Positions 44,871 through 55,700 of a stretch of 64,000 nucleotides of DNA are shown piece after piece. The DNA is from Porphyra umbilicalis (lineage: Eukaryota; Rhodophyta; Bangiophyceae; Bangiales; Bangiaceae). Position 1 is the first letter of the stretch. Each line of letters starts with the position of its first letter. The stretch is from NCBI GenBank assembly GCA_002049455.2, contig KV918869.1, positions 159,250 to 223,249 of the forward strand. The letters are read 5' to 3'. A program made the position numbers and the translations under genes. The notes under the pieces are model-generated. The model was not told where the DNA came from and did not search any database. It saw only the letters and a list, made by a program, of their open reading frames with translations.

Positions 44871-46392
44871 CAAGCCCGACAAGGAGGTCAAGACGGGGCG
44901 GCAAGCCGAAGAGGGGATCGACGAGGGCCAACCTCCCCCTCACCCGCCGGACAAGACGTATCCCAAGCCGGAGGTCCACTGGGAGGGCGTCCCCGACACG
45001 CTTCGTGGTGACGTGGACGACCTGCTCGAGGAATACAGGGCGCTATGGGCGGGACAACTCGGCAAGGTTGACGTCACCCCGCACCAAATCGAGGTGACCC
45101 CCGAGGCACGGCCACGGCGGGCCCAACCCTTTCGTGAGAGCCACCTGTCGAGGGACATCATCGCCAAGGAGGTGCAACGCCGGCGGGACCTCGGGGTTAT
45201 CGAACCCCCAAGTGCCGAGTGGGCCTTCCCTGTGGTTCTGGTTCCGAAACCCGACGGAACAGTGCGGTTCTGTGTGGATTACCGCCGGTTTCACGAGGTC
45301 ACGGTGCGGGATGTGTACCCGTTGCCATGTATGGACGATTGTATTGACTTCCTCGGGGACGCCAAGGTGTTTTCGACGCTCGACTGCAACTCGGGGTATT
45401 GACAGATCCCCGTGGCGGACGAGGACCGGGACAAGACGACCTTCGTTTGCCACGAGAGGGCCTATCGCTACATCCGCCTTCCCTTCGGTCTGTCCAATGC
45501 CCCGGCGACCTGCCAACGGGCCATCGACATGATCCTCGGGGGACTCAAGTGGAAGAGCTGCCTAGTGAACCTCGAAGATATCATCGTCTTCTCGCAGACG
45601 GCGGGGGAACACGTGGAACATCTCCGGGAGGTCTGCACGGCGCTGCGCGGCGCGGGTGTCTCCCTGAAGGCCAAGAAGTGCCACTTGTTCCAAGAGGATG
45701 TGAAGTATTTTGGCCATATCGTGGGACGGGGGGAGCTGAAGGTACAAGGCAAGAACATCCGCGGACTCAAGGAGGCGTCTCCCCCGCGGTGCAAGAAGGA
45801 CCTACGTAGCTTCCTCGGGATGTGTAACGTGTATCGGAAGTTCGTCAAGGACTACGCCCAAGTGGCACGGCCGTTGGCCGCCATGACAAGTTCCAAGAGG
45901 CCCGACCGGTGGGGGGCGCTGTCCGACGAGGCCCTGGGGGCATTCGAGGAACTCAAGAGGCGACTCACGGAGGCCCCCATCCTCGACCTGCCGAGGCGAT
46001 AAGGGACCTACACGTTAGACACGGACGCAGTTGCGGGGCAGGTCGGCGCGGTCCTTTTACAAGAACAAGCCGACCAATCCACGCGGCCCGTTGGCTATTG
46101 GAGCCGCTTCCTCAACGCGGCGGAGCGAAACTACAGTACGACTGAGCGGGCATGCCTCACGGTTGTGTTGGCGTCCCTGCTCCTCCGCCTCTTCTTCGAG
46201 GGGACCCACTTCACGGTGCGCACGGACCACGCGGCGCTCAAGTGGATGCTGCGTATGGACGGGGCTCACGGGAGGCTGGCGCAATGGCGGTTGCGACTGG
46301 CGGAGTTCGACTACGCGGTACAGACGCGCCCCGGGGCGTCACACCATGCGGTGGACACGATGTCACGCATCTCAACACCCGCGGGAGACTAA
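44871..46392 (+). pseudogene. pol: Gypsy copy B reverse transcriptase and RNase H
   Basis: RT motifs are EWAFPVVLV, PDGTVRFCVDYR, FSTLDCNSGY, LPFGLSNAPATCQRAID and the active-site segment CLVNLEDIIVFS, with NLED instead of YLDD as in copy A. RNase H shows LDTDAVAGQVGAVL and RTDHAALKWM. Stops are TGA 45400-45402 (TGG in A), TAA 46000-46002 (CAA in A) and TAA 46390-46392 (AAG in A). Apart from these, the frame is continuous. Confidence 0.9.
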
Positions 46393-47263
46393 GGGGCGAT
46401 ACCTGACGCGGTACCTTGTATGGCGTTGCCCAACTCGTCGGCCGCGTGGCAGTCACCGCCGGAGACCAAGGGGGGACTCCTAAGCCCCCTGACGCTCGCC
46501 GAGCTCCTCGAGGGGCAGGCGGAAGACGGACGGTGCAAGGCGGTCCGCGCGGCGATGGACAGCAACGAAAAGTCGCGGTTCCGCGAGGACCCGAACGGCC
46601 TGTTGGTGCGCACGGCGCTGTTGGATGGGGCCGCGCAAGTCTACGTGCCGACCCACATGCGCTACGGGGTGATGATGCGGGAGCACTACCCTTCGCAAGC
46701 CGGGCACCCGGGGGTGAACAAGATGTACACGTCGATGCGACGGTGGTTTTATTGGGAATCAATGGTGGTGGACGTCCACGCCTTCGTGGCTAACTGTACG
46801 CAGTGCGCGAGGAACGGCGTCGGCAAGCGACGCAAGACAAACTACCTCAATAGCTTTCCCCCGACGAAACCGCTGCCGGATCTGTGTATGGACCTGCTCA
46901 GCCCCCTCCTTCGGACGGCGGCGGGAAACGAACACCTGTTGGTCATCGTGGATCGCTTCTCCAAGATGGCGCGGGCCATCTTCCTCCAGAGGATTGACGC
47001 GGAGACCATCGCGGCAGCCTTTTTGGACAACCGGGTGGCGGCGTACGGACCCCCGGCGACGTTGTTATCGGACAATGGCCCCCAGTTCCGCTCCACGTTC
47101 TTCCACGGGGTTTGCTCGCTCCTCGGGATCTCCAACCGGTACTCCACGACGCACCACTCGCAGACGAACGGCCAAGTGGAACGGTACAACCGGACCATCG
47201 TGGGCCAGTTGCGGACGTACGTCGAGGACCACCAAGACCGATGGGACGAGTTGGTGTCGATGC
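46393..47263 (+). pseudogene. pol: Gypsy copy B integrase core
   Basis: The zinc-binding HHCC region (HMRYG, REHYPSQAGH, CTQC) precedes the catalytic D in VIVDRFSKM, D in LLSDNGPQF and E in NGQVERYNRTI. The hAT-type element at 47264 interrupts after WDELVSM. Ignoring it and one 8-bp duplication restores phase with 47853 onward. Confidence 0.9.
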
Positions 47264-47845
47264 CAGGCCCTACCATACGTATATTGTGAGTAGGTGTTTT
47301 TACAGGTGTAAGTGTCTGAACTCTCGTACCCGTAGGCAGCAAGGCGGCTGGCACCCACACCCATATCAACAATTGAGTAGGTAGCCGTGGGTATTTATCA
47401 ATTCCGACCGACAGCGGAGTTAAACCCAAAAGAGCGCGCCAATCGAAGGCAATAATGTCCTTTCACCTCCGCTAAGTACCAATTGATATTTGGACTTGAT
47501 TTGAATTCTACAACGGTTCTAGTTGGGGTGGATTTACCGTACCGTGGTGTGCTCGCCAAAGGGCGCCCGTTAGAATTCTCACGCGAGCCGTTGACAACGC
47601 CGCAATCAGGATGACTCACGTGACGGAACGGATCCGACATGCTCGGGAAAAATAGGCGCTTGGCGCTGCGAAAGATCGGTAGCTGTTCCAAATCAATGAA
47701 TTTCGGAATTGATTCGTACTCGTGTTTTTAAGGTATGTTTCGTATTGATACACGTGAGGATATACGTGGCCAGTACTCGTACTCGAATTCAACGATTTGT
47801 ATATACCGTACCCGAAGCTGAAAACGATACTTATGACAGGGCCTG
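47264..47845. mobile_element. hAT-type element in gypsy B integrase (582 bp)
   Basis: Termini CAGGCCCT and AGGGCCTG are perfect inverted repeats with the exact 8-bp duplication GTCGATGC (47256-47263 and 47846-47853). The interior has GTACCCGTAGG, GTGGGTA and TACCGTACCCG motifs near both ends and no transposase. Confidence 0.85.
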
Positions 47846-48728
47846 GTCGATGCTGACGTTGGCCTACAACAGCCGACCGCAGCAGAGTACCGGGGTGGCG
47901 CCCCTAGAGTTTGTCACCCCCGAGCGGGTACGGAGTCTCTCCGTGGAACGCCTCGTCGGCTCTTCGGCACCCGAGGAGACGGACGGCAGCCCACGAGCTG
48001 TCCGCGGGGGCATCCGAGCGCGGCAGCGGAATCTGATCCACAAGGTGCGGAAGTCCCTCACGCTGGCACAGCGGCGGTAAAAGAGGAACTACGACGCCCG
48101 CGTACGACCAGTCAACAAGGACGTCCACGCGGGGGACTGCGTGTTTGTCGATGGCCACGCGCGGACCAAGTATAAGCTCGGGACCCGCACGGTAGGACCG
48201 TACAAGGTGTTGTCCCGCGGGGAGGGCACGTTCTCGCTGGAAATCGGCGGGTACCCTGAGACGGTAAGCAGCGACCATGGGCCGGCGGCGCCGGGCCCAC
48301 CGGGGGATCCGCAGACGCTCCTGCAGAACCTCGGGGTGCCCCAAGACATCGAGGTCCCAAAGGGGCATCAACACATGGGCAAGGAGTTCGTCTGGGAGGC
48401 CTTCGTGGGCCATAAAGTCGCTGACGATGGTACGCTACGCCTGTGGACCCGCTGGTGGGGGTATCACCCCGAGGAGGACACTCTCGAGTTGGCCAGTCGG
48501 TTCGACAAACGTAAGGTGCACGAGTATGGGCGGCGGGTGGGCCTACGAGTCGAAGAAGCCGGGACGGTCGTCGACTTCCTCGCCTCAGGCAATTCCCACG
48601 TGGGACACGTGGTTTTCAAGTTTCGAATCTTGGTATATTTTCGGGTTCGACACGTTTCCCGGTTGGAACCACGTGGCCGTGGTGGCGACCGTCCCGACTG
48701 CGAGACGGGCTGGCCATCTTCTCCGTGA
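47846..48728 (+). pseudogene. pol: Gypsy copy B integrase C-terminus and chromodomain
   Basis: After LTLAYNSRPQQSTGVAPLEF a TAA at 48078-48080 breaks the frame (TAC in copy A). The GPY/F-type VGPYKVLSRGEGTFSLEI and a chromodomain-like LWTRWWGYHPEEDTLELAS follow in one frame to the stop at 48726-48728. Position and aromatic residues fit chromovirus integrases. Confidence 0.85.
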
Positions 48729-49016
48729 CACGGAAGGGGTGGGAGTCAAGGCGATCGGGCGGCGTGGACGGTATCAGGGGGCGGGGTGGTACGTGATGGC
48801 TGACCAACGGGGGCCGATCCAATGATGGACCACGACGGGGGGCCAAGATTCGGCCTGACAAAGAAGAGGCTCTCCCAAGGGTGATACGCAATCGACCCGC
48901 ATGGGGTATATTGGTCGATGACGCGCCGTACGGCACCGTCCACACTACAACACTCCCCCTACACTACTACGCGGTACGACTACCACTCCCAAGGGGGCTG
49001 TTACCCCACCCCCGGG

Positions 49017-50651
49017 TCAGCGGCGGGCCGACGAAGGCCCACCCCACTCGGGACCGGGCGGACCACGGGGACGCTGCGCCGCCGGCTCCTCCTGGTAGGC
49101 GTCGCGGTCGCGGTGATGCTGTTGACGGCGGTTGGCCCCGCCGGCGGCCACGCCGACCTCGCGAATGAGAGCCGCGCGGATTCTACGACGACCAACCAGC
49201 TGAAGCAACTCCTCCAAGTGACGGGGCGGAACTTCGGGGTGGTCGCGGGCCCACTGGGCGATCAATTCGCCAAGGGAGACCACGGTGTGGCTCAAGCCGG
49301 CTACAAGGGTCCCCGTGGTGTAGCCGCGAAGTTCCCCGGGGTCACAAGCCACGACGCGCGCCAAACCCTGCGGGAAACGGTCCGAGGGGATGTGGTCGAG
49401 TTGGTCAAAGGCCACGTCGGGGATGTCACGGTGTTCCACGGGGTCGAACGAGACGATGAGGCTACCCCCGGAGCTACCCCGAGAGGGGGCGGCGGATGCG
49501 GCCGGCGGCGACGGACCCGGAGGGGACAACCCCGCGGCACCAGTCACCACGGAGGTAGCGGGCGGTCCGGCTCCACCCCCGGGGTAACGCGGGCTGCGGG
49601 CAGCCGAGACGGCGGCGGCGCAACCCCCACGAGCAGGGCCGTAGCCACGCGCCTCGAGGATGTCCGCGGTGTACGGAAGGTCGAAGGGGCGAAGGTCCTC
49701 GGCGACCTTGGCGTGAGTGCCGTCGTCGTCCACCTCGAGGGACGCCCAAATCCAACCTTCGAGGTCTCGGCGGTCGGTGCTACGCGCGCGAAGGCGCTGG
49801 CGGAAGGCCTCCGTGTCGGGAAGCTGGTCCACGAGGTCCAGCAAAGCCCCGAGGGTAGCGGCCCCCTCGGCGTCGGGACCCGCGGGGTTGATGCAGATGT
49901 TGGACGCCCCGAGGGAGCGGATCCAATCGAGGAGACGCGGGGGGTAACGCCACAAGACTTGGCGGGTGCGAAACGTCTCTAGGAGAACGACGGCCGCCGC
50001 GAGGGCCCACTCGCTACGGAAGACGGCCCAAGAGGCACGCCGGCCCGCGTAGAGGTCGTCCGTGGCGTACGCGTGCACCCACGGGAGTTCCATCATGCAG
50101 CTGTATGGGACCTCCACCCCGGACCACCACGCGGGAGTCGGCAAGTAGAAGCGCGAACGGGTCTCCGTGGCACAGCTCGAGTACTCCGCCTGCTGCCACG
50201 CCACGAGGTGCCCGGTAAGGCCGCCCCGGTGGTTGCGAGCTGTAGTCAGCTGCAACGTCGTGGGGCCCTCCGCGTCCGACACGCCGATGAAGGGCGGGCA
50301 CGTGAGGATGTACTCGAGGGTCGGCACCAACGGCGGGTCCACCGAAGGGTCGGCCATGAGGCCCACGCAGGACCGGCGGTACCCCACCTCGCGGCTGCGC
50401 CGCACCACGGTCATCGACGAGGCGCGGTCTTCCAAGGAAGGCGCGAGGGCGTGCGGCATCGCCGCAATGTGCTTGACGAATGGGTTGGAGAAGCGCGTCG
50501 GGTCGATGCCCCGGAATGTCGCGTGGGCCAGCGACCCCGCCACCCCCATGCGGGCCTCCTCACGGGCCCACGCGGGCGCCCACGTCGCCGGGTTGGCCAG
50601 GACGGGCAGGGGGCCCACGACGGTCTGGTAGCGCATCTTCTCGTCGGCCAT
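49017..50651 (-). CDS. Antisense open frame of the gypsy element, 544 codons, unknown function
   Basis: This frame lies between the chromodomain stop and the 3' LTR, on the strand opposite gag-pol, and converges with pol. ATG 50651 (MADEKMRYQTV) is chosen because copy A has an aligned ATG at 21326. The longer frame to 51245 begins inside a hAT insertion. The N-terminal 200 codons are conserved in copy A with base changes concentrated at third positions. The middle has ordinary globular composition (LPYTADILEARGYG), then a Gly/Ala/Pro-rich linker, a helical segment (HLEELLQLVGRRRIRAAL) and a basic tail. No membrane segment, zinc finger or known family is visible. It is intact although gag and pol are broken. 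Confidence 0.65.
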   Translation of the reverse strand: MADEKMRYQTVVGPLPVLANPATWAPAWAREEARMGVAGSLAHATFRGIDPTRFSNPFVKHIAAMPHALAPSLEDRASSMTVVRRSREVGYRRSCVGLMADPSVDPPLVPTLEYILTCPPFIGVSDAEGPTTLQLTTARNHRGGLTGHLVAWQQAEYSSCATETRSRFYLPTPAWWSGVEVPYSCMMELPWVHAYATDDLYAGRRASWAVFRSEWALAAAVVLLETFRTRQVLWRYPPRLLDWIRSLGASNICINPAGPDAEGAATLGALLDLVDQLPDTEAFRQRLRARSTDRRDLEGWIWASLEVDDDGTHAKVAEDLRPFDLPYTADILEARGYGPARGGCAAAVSAARSPRYPGGGAGPPATSVVTGAAGLSPPGPSPPAASAAPSRGSSGGSLIVSFDPVEHRDIPDVAFDQLDHIPSDRFPQGLARVVACDPGELRGYTTGTLVAGLSHTVVSLGELIAQWARDHPEVPPRHLEELLQLVGRRRIRAALIREVGVAAGGANRRQQHHRDRDAYQEEPAAQRPRGPPGPEWGGPSSARR

Positions 50652-51137
50652 CGCGGAGGACGACGCGGGCACGGGCGTCCCGTCGTCGGGCGGCCGCCGG
50701 GTCCTCGGTCCGACAAGGAGGGGGGGAGGACGGGAACCCCCAAGTGCCGACAGAAGCAAAAAGCAGCGGGCACCACGGGGGGGGTCGACGGCACGTCGTG
50801 GCGTGGGCGGAGGAACGAGTCGGCGAACACCGCGTCGCAGCGAGCGCGGAGGGTTACGTCGTGGGGTGGCGCGGGGGAGGTGTGGAGTCGCCTGTGTAGG
50901 TGGGGGGGGGTGAGCCCGGGGTGTGCGTGTGGGCCCACGGGGAGGGGTGGGGCCAACGTGCGTTACGGGGGGTGTGGGGGCCGCAAGACACCGGTGCGGG
51001 CCGCGCGACACGCCACGCCGGTGTGGCGTGGGGCCGATACAGTCCTCGGACGGAACTCGACAACCCCTCTGGGGCGAGCATCGGGGAAGGGGGGGGACGG
51101 TTGTGGCCGGCACCCGGCCAGGGGGCCGGGCCGGAAC

Positions 51138-52093
51138 CAGGGGCTGAGGTGGAGAAAGTTGAGCTAAATATATCCGCACAGTATACTCGGATATATCCAT
51201 ATTCATGCCGTAGCTGCGTATTCTTAATGTACTCTGTCCATGCACCGACGATTATAATGTGCCTTGATAATTCTCTGTGGTCAGGATATAATGTAACCAG
51301 AGTGGAGATACTTTGCCTGAGTTTATCCGACTCCCGGAATCGGCTGTGCGCTACAACAACAGTCTGGGGCAGCCCTTGCGACGCCGCAGGCGAAAAAGAT
51401 GCTAATGTTGGCTACCAGATATGCGATAGGAGCTGGACCTTCGCAAATAAGAGAGAAATGTGTCTGGCACACCTGAGCCGGATGCCCGGACCACGACGTG
51501 AAGGTATTTGGGTAACCGCAGCATGATCCTATCCCCTTCGCGTGAGGAGCAGCCCTGCCGCCCTGCTTCTCGTCGCATAAAAACTGCGCCTCTTTGCTGT
51601 CACAACACCCTCCAGCGTCGACCACTGTTGCACCCCGACGAGCACTTGTCTTGACTTGGGGAGCACTGCCCGCAGCACCACAAATCTTTCTGTGTCCGAC
51701 GACGAGATTGTAGCTTTTAGTTTGCACGCTGGAATTGTGCCGGTACACCATACCACTCCAGTTTCCCAGGAGATTGAGACCACCTCAAAACGTACGTTGG
51801 CTGGCGCCAGACTGTGTTGGCGGCGTCGTCGGACAACCTCTCGTTGGTACATGCGTCGATCCCTATTTGCGCAGAAGTGTCCTTGGACGGAATATACTCA
51901 CTCTAGGTACACAGATTATAATCGAAATCGGAGCGATAACCTATCCGAATATAATGCTGATCCTGAATCCGACCGACGAGGTCAGATCCGAGTCCAGATA
52001 CATGATATCATCAAAAACTCAAATCTGAGTGCATGCCAGCGCAACTGGAGTATATTCAGATTCTATGAAAAGTGACAGATTCAAAAGCCCCTG
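51138..52093. mobile_element. hAT-type element near the gypsy B 3' end (956 bp)
   Basis: It runs from CAGGGGCTGAGG to AAAAGCCCCTG with the exact 8-bp duplication GCCGGAAC (51130-51137 and 52094-52101). Its left end matches that of the element at 17042 (CTGAGGTGG, ATATCCGCACA), so the two are one family. No transposase is present. Confidence 0.85.
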
Positions 52094-52162
52094 GCCGGAA
52101 CCCACTCCTCAGGGGTCGTCGCGGGACGGGCAGGGACGCCACGTCAAGCGCCGAGGGGGCTG

Positions 52163-52332
52163 TGTGGCGGTCGGGGGTCTTACAGTTGGAAGGGGCGTGG
52201 CCCCTCAGCTGTATACAGCACACCCCCGGGGGCCGTCCCAAAATATCCCGATCCGGGCCAGCAAGGGAATGACCTGTCCAGATCTCGGGGAGATTGGATT
52301 CGGTCGGGGGCGGGTCTTTTTCCCCAGTGTTT
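52163..52332 (+). repeat. Gypsy copy B 3' LTR, left part
   Basis: The first 170 bp of the LTR, preceded by the purine-rich GAGGGGGCTG, end where copia-4 inserted. The duplicated target reads TGTTT here and TGGTT at 57289-57293, and an intact LTR has TGGTT. Confidence 0.85.
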
Positions 52333-52750
52333 TGTTGAATCGCAGTGGATATAGGGGTTGGGGGACCACGGTGAAGTGGTTGAGTGGCTTGAGCTTGTGT
52401 GTGTGTGTGCGAACGTGCTTTGTTGGTTGTCCTAAGGTTCGCCCGCCTCTCCCAACCGAGAGCACCTCTCAAATAGTCCCCACCGGCCCAAGTGCTCCCC
52501 CCTCTCGCGCCCACACCGACGCCCACGCCCTCGCATCAAATCGAATCACTCACCAAATCAAAAGCCACTGGAGCAAAGCGAAGATCAAATCCAAAACATG
52601 CCAAAAGTAACGCCCCAAGATGACCCAACACAAATGTGTGCAACTTGACCACGTCTTGCAAATGTACCATGTGGGGTACCATAAGGGTCACCGACCATCA
52701 TCCATCCGCGAACCGCCAGTGGAGTCGGCGACGAGCATCACAGTCCAACA
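52333..52750 (-). repeat. Copia-4 3' LTR
   Basis: Read on minus, it runs TGTTGGACT to GATTCAACA. AAGGAGGAG just upstream on minus (52751-52759) is a likely polypurine tract. Confidence 0.9.
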
Positions 52751-52785
52751 CTCCTCCTTGCTTGTTGCCGCGGCGGTTGTTTTTT

Positions 52786-55700
52786 TCAGCAAAGCCCCAT
52801 GGCCTTGACATGCTTGTCGTGCGTGGTCTTGCCGAGCTCATTCGTCATCGGTTCCGCCACCATGTCGTCCGTTGCACAATGCTTCAGTGTCACCTTGCCC
52901 GTCATGATGGCCTCGCGCACAAAGTGGTAGCGAATGTCGATGTGCTTAGTGCGCTTGTGCTCGACGGGGCTCTTGGAGAAGACAATGCACCCGCTGTTGT
53001 CGACCTTGATGTTGATTGGCCCGCCCCAGATCGCTGTCCGCAGCCCTTGAGTTGCCACGCTTTGCACGAGCTTGTTGAGTCAAACAGCTTCCTTGCTGGC
53101 CTCACATAGAGCCATGTACTCGGCTTCCATCGTCGACAGCGCCACCGTCTTCTGCAACTTAGAACCCCAGCTGACGGCTGCTCCGCCAAAGATGAAGGTG
53201 AAGCCCGTCGTTGAACGTCGCGTCTCGTGGTCACCCGCCCAGTCGGCATCACTAAAGCCTTGTAGAACACAGGAAGAGTTCTTGTCGAAGACCAGCCCCT
53301 TATCCATCGCACCCTTGACGTACCGTAGAACGCGCTTGATCGCCGCCCAATGCTCCTTGCCGTAGCACGAAACAAACCGACTCAGCTTCCCGATAGCGAA
53401 GGCGAGGTCAGAACGTGTCCCGACCATCAGGTACATTAGACTGCCGACGGCTTCGCGGTAGGGCAGCGCGTCGTCGCTCTCGTCGGCCTGGACCAGCTGC
53501 AGGCCCACTTCCAGCGGCGTTCCGATCGGGTTGCACTCCGCCATCCCGTACTTTTTCAGCACTTGCGCCGCGTACTTGCCCTGCGACAGCTTTAGGGTGC
53601 CCAACGCCTTGTCACGCCGAATCTCTAGCCCGAGGATGTCCTTCGCCTCGCGCTGATCCTTCATCTCAAAACGCTGGTGCAGAGCGTCCTTAATCTTCTA
53701 GATCGCCGCCAGGCTTGATGCCATAAACAGGAGATCGTCGACGTACACCAGGACGATGATGATTTCGCCGTCATCCATGAGGAGGTAGAGGCATGCATCC
53801 GGGTCAATGTTGTCAAAACCCTGCGACTGGAGGAAGTCGTCGAGCTTGGCGTACCACATCTTGGGAGCTTGCTTCAGCCCATACAGCGCTCGGAGGAGAC
53901 GACACACGTTTTCAGGATACGTCGGATCGACATAGCCGTCTGGCTGCTCCATGTAGACCTCCTCGTCAAGGTCGCCGTTGAGGAATGCCGTCTTGACGTC
54001 CATCTGATGTAGCTCCCACCCGTTTGCCGCCGTCATCGCCAGGATCCATCGAATGGTGGTGAACTTGGCCACCGGCGCGAGCGTCTCGTTGAAGTCGAGC
54101 CCCTTGATCTGCCGGTTCCCCATGAAGCACAGGAGCGCCTTGTGACGCGTCATGTTGTTCCCGTTCTTGTCAACCTCGTTCTTGACCTTGTAAACCCACT
54201 TGCCCTTCAGCACGCGTCGACTGGCCGGGCGATCCGTCAAGCGCCAAGTCTTGTTCTTGCGGATGGTCTCCATCTCCTCGTCCATGGCAATCTGCCACTT
54301 AGCCGATTCCTGCCCGTGAACGGCTTGCACGTACGTCGTGGGCGCCTCGTGAGCAACCAGGATCACCGGGCGCCAGTACTCCACATGGGGTCGCCGCGCT
54401 CTGCCGCTCCGACGCAGCGTGTCTTGAGAGCCGCCACTACCTTGATTGTCGTCCGCGGACTTGTCAGATCCACCGCCTTCCTTGTCATCCTTGTCGTCAT
54501 TGTCAGCATCCATATCTTCGCCGTCGCTTGCAGAGCGCAAACCCGTCTCGACTCCGACGTTTTCGTCTCCGGGAAGCTCCTCTGCTAATTCTGCCACCTC
54601 GCTTACGTTCGACTCGGCGAACACGACGCTTCGTGCCTTGACGACCTTGCCGTCGTCGAGGATGACCTTGTACGCCTTGCTGCCGTCGGGATAGCCTAAG
54701 AAGACGCCCTTCGCCGCTTTGTCGCCAAACTTGCCGTCGATGTGACTCTTGTGCAGCACCACCCAGCATGTCGACCCAAACACCCGCATGTGGCTTACGT
54801 CGGGCTTATTTCCGGTCCACAGCTCAAAAGGCGTCTTGCCGACGGGAAGCGCCCGGCTGGTGGCGCGGTTCTTGATGTAGACCGCCGTCTTGATGGCTTC
54901 CGCCCAAAGATCTTGATCCACATCCTTGTGTCGCATCATGGTGCGAGCCATCACCACGAGAACTCGGTTGAGCCGCTCAGCAACCCCGTTCTGCTGCGGC
55001 GTGTCGGGCACCGTGGTCTGGTGCGTCGTGCCGTTCTCATCGTGAAGAGCCTTGAATGCATTCGACACATACTCGCCGCCATTATCGGAGCGTAGGATCT
55101 TGATCTTGGTTCCTGTGTGCAGCTGGGCCTTCGTCCGCCACTTCTCGTACTCAGAGAGCAGATCGCTCTTCTTCTGAAGGAAGACCACGTCTGTCCAGCG
55201 GGAGAAGTCGTCGGTGAAGGTGCCAAAGTAGAGCGCACCGCCACGCGACGGCTCCGACATTGGCCCGCCCAGGTCCGAGTGCACGAGCTGCAGGCGCTTG
55301 CTGACTCGACCTCCTCCTGCATTAGGGATACGCGTCATAGCCGCCTTCCCATACACGCACGGCTCGCAGACGTCCTTGACCGCCATGGAAGAGCACTTGA
55401 GTCCATCGATGTCCTTGTTCTTGATCATCCGCTTAACGCCAGCCACGTTGACGTGCCCAAGGCGCTCATGCCAGAGCTGAAGAGAGACCAACGCAGCAAT
55501 ATCCAACAGTGGGGCCGTGTCCAGGTGGTAGAGCCCACTCTTCCGCGTGCCGCACGCAGCGACCTTGTCGCTAATCATGATGATCGTCTTACCGCCCTTG
55601 AATGACACTTCCGCACCACGCTCCTCCATCATGCCGACCGACATGAGGTTGAAACCCATGGTAGGCACATGGAGTACCTTCTTCAACTTGATCTTTCGCG

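Noticed and set aside
49017-50651. Envelope-like gene in the env position of gypsy B
   Set aside because: It is on the opposite strand and shows no signal peptide, membrane segment or cysteine pattern.
50652-51245. N-terminal extension of the antisense gypsy frame to 742 codons
   Set aside because: The most upstream ATG lies inside the hAT-type insertion at 51138-52093, so it cannot be the ancestral start. ATG 50651 aligns with copy A.
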